Shown: in pieces, positions 6,366-9,675 of the stretch
How the letters are laid out: the number at the start of each line of letters is the position of its first letter
How positions within the stretch are numbered: position 1 is the stretch's first letter
Assembly (NCBI GenBank): GCA_025356695.1
Contig: JANXSE010000176.1
Coordinates: 1 to 9,675 of the forward strand
Direction: 5' to 3'
DNA length: 9,675 nt
From: Betaproteobacteria bacterium
GTDB lineage: Bacteria > Pseudomonadota > Gammaproteobacteria > Burkholderiales > SG8-41
Notes under the pieces: model-generated
The model's database searches: none
What the model saw: the letters and a program-made list of their open reading frames with translations, nothing else
What the model was told of the DNA's origin: nothing
Translations under genes and position numbers: made by a program

Positions 6366-7352
6366 CTATTCCGCGCGAATGTTGGCCGCCTTGATAACCT
6401 TGCCCATGCGCACCATTTCGGACTTCATCGTATCAGCCAGCCCCTGCGGACTGCTGGCAACTATTTCAGTGCTGGCACTGAGAAATTTCTCGCGGATGTC
6501 CGGCCGGTTCAATACCTGCACGATTTCCCGGTTGAGGCGGTTGACCAGCGCCGCCGGGGTTTTCGCCGGCACGAACACCGCGTACATCGCCACGCATTCA
6601 TACCCCGGCAAGCCGGCTTCGGCGACCGTCGGCAAGCCCGGTGCCAGCGCTGATGGTTTGGCGCTACTGACGGCAAAACCGCGCAGACGCCCTGCCTTGA
6701 TCTGCGGCAGCGCCGCGCTGGCATTCGGAAACATCAGCTGGACGCGCCCGCCCATGACGTCAATGACCGCCAGCCCCACGCCCTTGTAACCGACATGCAC
6801 GATGTCGATGCCGGCCATCGATTTGAAAAGCTCACCGGCGAGGTGCGGGATCGCGCCCGACGGCCCGGAGGCAAAATTCAGTTCACCCGGCTTCGCTTTG
6901 GCCAGCGCGATCAACTCCTTCATCGAAGTCGCCGCCACCGACGGATGCGTCACCAGCACCATCGGCGAACTGCCGATCAGGCTGACGGGTGCGAAATCCT
7001 TCACCGGGTCGTAGGGCGTTTCCTTGCGCATGAACGGAATCAGCCACAGCGTGCTGCTATAGGTGAAGAGGGTGTAACCGTCGGGCGCCGCCTTGGCAGC
7101 GGTTTCGGCAATGATGACGCCGCCGACGCGGTTGTCGACGATCACCTGCTGACCGATGGTGCCGGACAAGCCCGCGGCAATCAAACGCGCCGACAGATCG
7201 CTGCCCCCGCCGAGCTCCGCCGTCAGCATGCGCAGCGGTTTGGCCGGCCAGTTCTGCGCGGCCGCGTCAGTGCCCGACATCATCACCAGCGCCGCAGCGA
7301 CGACCGCGATGAAAGTTGCAACGGGTATGCGGCGTATGTCCGTCCTTATCAA
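6366..7352 (-). CDS. Bug/TctC-family periplasmic solute-binding protein 2
   Basis: This is a 328-residue periplasmic binding protein with a signal peptide: basic RTDIRR start, hydrophobic core at 11-25, and AAA|QN cleavage after about residue 32. The Bug fold shows as NWPAKPLRML (34-43), PDGYTLFTYSS (90-100), VGYKG (187-191), LPTVAEAGLPGY (240-251) and the NIRAE end. It is a diverged paralogue of bug1. The usual PFxPGG loop reads AELGGGSD (45-52), and the NRxGAxGxIGAE loop is two residues shorter (NRVGGVIIAE, 74-83). Both loops help form the ligand pocket, so its ligand probably differs from that of bug1. The start is the TTG at 7352, because AGGAG lies 6 bases upstream and places the signal peptide correctly. 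The frame's ATG at 7454 would add 34 residues unlike a signal sequence. The gene is divergent from the amidase gene across 184 bases, suggesting shared control. No transporter membrane genes are adjacent. Confidence 0.94.
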   Translation of the reverse strand: MIRTDIRRIPVATFIAVVAAALVMMSGTDAAAQNWPAKPLRMLTAELGGGSDLSARLIAAGLSGTIGQQVIVDNRVGGVIIAETAAKAAPDGYTLFTYSSTLWLIPFMRKETPYDPVKDFAPVSLIGSSPMVLVTHPSVAATSMKELIALAKAKPGELNFASGPSGAIPHLAGELFKSMAGIDIVHVGYKGVGLAVIDVMGGRVQLMFPNASAALPQIKAGRLRGFAVSSAKPSALAPGLPTVAEAGLPGYECVAMYAVFVPAKTPAALVNRLNREIVQVLNRPDIREKFLSASTEIVASSPQGLADTMKSEMVRMGKVIKAANIRAE

Positions 7353-7358
7353 TGCAAA

Positions 7359-7363
7359 CTCCT
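7359..7363 (-). promoter_or_regulatory. Ribosome binding site that selects the TTG start of bug2
   Basis: AGGAG on the minus strand lies 6 bases before TTG at 7352. No ATG or GTG lies in frame between here and the hydrophobic core of the signal peptide. Confidence 0.7.
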
Positions 7364-7456
7364 GAAGTTTTCGACCGCAGGCGGCACGATCCGAGGGCGC
7401 ATCTTCGCATAAACGGCAGCGCGCTTCCACGCCGCGCAAACGATTTGCCGCCACCG

Positions 7457-7485
7457 TTGAATAGAACGCGCCGTGCCACTATCAT
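7457..7485 (+). promoter_or_regulatory. Candidate sigma70-type promoter for the amidase gene
   Basis: TTGAAT (7457-7462, 4 of 6 to TTGACA) and TATCAT (7480-7485, 5 of 6 to TATAAT) are separated by exactly 17 bases. The predicted start near 7492 gives a leader of about 45 bases to the ATG at 7537. It lies in the 184-base divergent gap to bug2. No equally good promoter was found for bug2. Confidence 0.55.
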
Positions 7486-7491
7486 GCACGG
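7471..7491. promoter_or_regulatory. Dyad around the amidase -10 box (operator candidate)
   Basis: CCGTGC (7471-7476) and GCACGG (7486-7491) are perfect inverted arms 9 bases apart. The -10 box TATCAT lies between them, ending next to the right arm. A second, smaller dyad GCAAA-CGA-TTTGC (7436-7448) stands just upstream of the -35. A repressor at the larger dyad would block the promoter. Confidence 0.4.
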
Positions 7492-7536
7492 ACAAACAAA
7501 TGCCGTCACAAAGGCAAAACACACCGGAGCAAGACG

Positions 7537-9675
7537 ATGTCCATGCAGGCTGCCGATAAAAACAAGTTTTTTCGCGTCGAAGAAGCAACCATCGAAGATT
7601 TACATCAGGCGATACGCGAAGGCCGCACCACTTGCGTCGAAGTGGTCAAACAATACATCGCGCGCGCACGCGCCTATAACGGTCCGTCGAGCCTGCTCGT
7701 CACCGCCGACGGCGCGCCGGTTTCTCCAGCCACCGGCAGCGTGCGCGCACAGGCGCCGATCTGCTTCCCGACCGCAACAGTGAAGGCCTCGACGCTGCTG
7801 CCCGACCTCGACCAATATCAGGGTCCGCCGCTTGAATTCGGCCGCATGGAAGCGACCGCCTCCGATCCATCCGTGCAGCAGCAGTACGGCATGATCGTCG
7901 GCAAACCCGATGCAGGACAACTCAACGGCCTCGCCACACTCAACATTCGCGGCGAGCGCTCGGTGGTCTGCCGCGGCGATTATGACCGCCACCCAGACGA
8001 CGGCCCGCTGCCGGCAGGAGCGCCGGCAGTCTGCGAGATTTTCCGTCGCCAGCCCGACGCCCTCGAACAGGCCGCTGCACTCGACGAAAAATTCGGCCGC
8101 AATCCCGATCTCGAAAAAATGCCGCTCTATGGCGTGGTATTTTCATTCAAGGATGCATTTGACACAAAAGACATGCGCTCCACCGGCGGTGGCGACGCGC
8201 GCTACGACATCGATTTCCCCGCGCGCGACCACATCCTCGTCGATCAATTGCGCAAAAAAGGCGCCATCATCTACGCCAAGGCGCTGATGACCGAATACAA
8301 CGGCCGTGCCGGCGACCCCGGCGGCCGCAACCATCCGGACAAAGTGCTGCCGTCGGTGCTCGGCTACCAGCGCAGCAGTTGGGGCGGCAATCCGTCGAAC
8401 GTCTACGACACCACGCGCGCAGCGTCGCTCGGCTCCAGTTCCGGTTCGGGCGTCTCGGTGAGCGCCAATCTCGTGATGGCAAGCCTCGGTGAAGAAACCC
8501 GCGCCTCGACGCGCGGCCCGGCTAATCACAACGCGGTCGCACTCATCCTGCCGCACAAAGCGATGCTGGGTTTTGATGGCGGCGCGATCGGCGCCGACAT
8601 TTACTGCGACCGCACCGGCATTTTGTGTCGCGCCATCGCGGACTGCGCCAAGGTGCTCGACGCACTGAAAGATCCGCAGAACGGCTATTACGATCCGCGC
8701 GATCCCTACACCACGGTGCCACGCTCGTCGGTGCTGACCACCGGTTATGCCGTACACGCCAAATCGCCCGGCGCGAAAGACACCCTGCACGACATGCGCA
8801 TCGGCATCGTGCGCGAATCCATGCTGGCCGCCGGCAGCAAGGCGGCTGAACCGATCACCACCGCGGCGGCGAAAGAAATCAAGAGCATGCTCGGCGACCA
8901 TCTCGGCGCCACGCTGGTCGAATCCTCCGATCCGTTATGGAAACCCGACCCCGACGTCGAACCGATGACGATCGATTTCCGCAAGGCGCTGGCGCGGCTG
9001 GTGCCGGTGTTCATGCCCGATCTGCTGTTCCGCCTGAAGGAAGACGGCACACCGGTGTTCCCAGATTTCGCAGCAAGCATCGTACCGACCGAATTCGCAC
9101 CGGGCAAGGTGTTCGGCAGCGGCACACTGCAACCGATCGACTACATGGTTGAACTCGCCGATCTGCGCATCACACCGCCGTCTAATCTCGACGTCTCAAC
9201 CGTGCAGAACCAGATTCTCGCCAATTCCTTCCGCTTTCACATCCGGCAGTATCTCTCTCGCCGTGCCGAAGACTGGAAGGCGCGCGGTTTCACAGAGCGG
9301 CTCGTCGACTGGCCCGCGCTCAATGCACGATCCAAATACTGGGGCGACGATCAGCGATCGGCCTACAAGAACTGGGAAGAGACCAACGATCCGCGCAATC
9401 CGCTCGGCGGCCGCCAAGGTGTCGATGAACGCATCATGCTGCGCGAGTTGCTGCGCCGCGTCGACATGATGGTGATACTCGAAAACAAGCTCGATGCGCT
9501 GGTGCGTCTGCACACGCCGCTGCCGCCGGCGAAGATCGGCGGCCCCGACGAACCCGGATTAATCGCGCGGCTGCGCAACGAATCCCAGTACGGCCCGAAT
9601 GCGGGCCTTACGGAAATTCTGATTCCCGCCGGTTACGTCAGCACCGCCTACGACGCAAAATTTGCGTTGAGTGCA
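7537..9675 (+). CDS. Amidase-signature (AS) family hydrolase, oversized, 3' end off the window
   Basis: The frame is open for 713 codons from ATG at 7537 to the window edge. The ATG has GGAG 7 bases upstream; a second ATG two codons later is possible. AS-family enzymes cleave amides with a Lys-cisSer-Ser triad, and the visible equivalents are Lys205 in VVFSFKDAFD, Ser301 (or 302) in GSSSGSG (299-305), and Ser324 in GEETRASTRGPA (318-329). The nucleophile and the following Arg and Pro are kept, but the usual GG before the Ser is RA, and cisSer-Ser spacing is about 23 instead of 24. Typical AS proteins have 450-550 residues with the Lys near 75-95. Here about 110 extra residues (roughly 60-170) sit before EQAAALDE, and the C-terminal part is also long. 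No signal peptide is seen. The gene is divergent from bug2, which may supply its substrate. Substrate unknown; GatA is unlikely given size and motifs. Confidence 0.9.
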   Translation, partial: MSMQAADKNKFFRVEEATIEDLHQAIREGRTTCVEVVKQYIARARAYNGPSSLLVTADGAPVSPATGSVRAQAPICFPTATVKASTLLPDLDQYQGPPLEFGRMEATASDPSVQQQYGMIVGKPDAGQLNGLATLNIRGERSVVCRGDYDRHPDDGPLPAGAPAVCEIFRRQPDALEQAAALDEKFGRNPDLEKMPLYGVVFSFKDAFDTKDMRSTGGGDARYDIDFPARDHILVDQLRKKGAIIYAKALMTEYNGRAGDPGGRNHPDKVLPSVLGYQRSSWGGNPSNVYDTTRAASLGSSSGSGVSVSANLVMASLGEETRASTRGPANHNAVALILPHKAMLGFDGGAIGADIYCDRTGILCRAIADCAKVLDALKDPQNGYYDPRDPYTTVPRSSVLTTGYAVHAKSPGAKDTLHDMRIGIVRESMLAAGSKAAEPITTAAAKEIKSMLGDHLGATLVESSDPLWKPDPDVEPMTIDFRKALARLVPVFMPDLLFRLKEDGTPVFPDFAASIVPTEFAPGKVFGSGTLQPIDYMVELADLRITPPSNLDVSTVQNQILANSFRFHIRQYLSRRAEDWKARGFTERLVDWPALNARSKYWGDDQRSAYKNWEETNDPRNPLGGRQGVDERIMLRELLRRVDMMVILENKLDALVRLHTPLPPAKIGGPDEPGLIARLRNESQYGPNAGLTEILIPAGYVSTAYDAKFALSA

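Noticed and set aside
7353..7454. 34-residue N-terminal extension of bug2 from ATG at 7454
   Set aside because: It is Arg/Cys-rich, would bury the signal peptide, and lacks the ribosome site seen before the TTG.
7600..7992. Minus-strand open frames opposite the amidase (also 8143-8901)
   Set aside because: The amidase frame is unbroken across 713 codons with catalytic motifs. The reverse frames show no domain.

Overview
The window is high-GC DNA packed with protein genes. It is most likely from a betaproteobacterium, and Burkholderiales-like is the best guess. Two stand-alone Bug/TctC-type periplasmic binding proteins, a molybdenum-hydroxylase large subunit, a Gfo/Idh/MocA oxidoreductase and an oversized amidase are typical of the scattered catabolic regions of that group. 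This assignment rests on gene content and composition only. No rRNA, tRNA, CRISPR array, insertion sequence or phage gene was seen, and no gap between genes exceeds 300 bases.

Layout, left to right. (1) 1-1779, minus: 5' part of a CoxL-like molybdopterin-binding subunit, cut by the window edge. (2) 1892-2974, minus: Gfo/Idh/MocA NAD(P)-dependent oxidoreductase with a GTG start. (3) 3061-3097: intrinsic terminator facing minus. (4) 3117-4208, minus: exported six-bladed NHL-type propeller protein. (5) 4335-5306, minus: Bug protein 1. (6) 5307-5372: short divergent control region with an 11-bp tandem repeat. (7) 5373-6257, plus: polysaccharide deacetylase/PuuE-like protein. (8) 6297-6360: long, nearly perfect hairpin between convergent genes. 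(9) 6366-7352, minus: Bug protein 2, with a TTG start. (10) 7353-7536: divergent control region with a good sigma70-like promoter and two dyads. (11) 7537-9675, plus: 5' part of a large amidase-signature enzyme, cut by the right edge.

Transcription units, inferred from spacing, promoters and the terminator: bug1-NHL is one minus unit ending at 3061. gfo and coxL form a second minus block, and each has its own candidate promoter. The deacetylase-like gene, bug2 and the amidase are probably separate units. The enzymes fit uptake and breakdown of a small organic acid or amide: Bug proteins capture the solute, the molybdenum hydroxylase and Gfo-type dehydrogenase oxidise it, and the deacetylase-like protein and amidase hydrolyse C-N bonds. 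No substrate can be named from the sequence. No Bug membrane partners (TctA/TctB) and no CoxS/CoxM-like subunits lie inside the window.

I found no wholly new system. The most unusual points are: an amidase with about 110 extra residues and an altered oxyanion-hole motif; a Gfo/Idh/MocA enzyme with Tyr at the usual catalytic His; a 19-bp hairpin whose two mismatches both become G-U pairs in the minus-strand RNA; and a promoter whose -10 box sits inside a perfect dyad.
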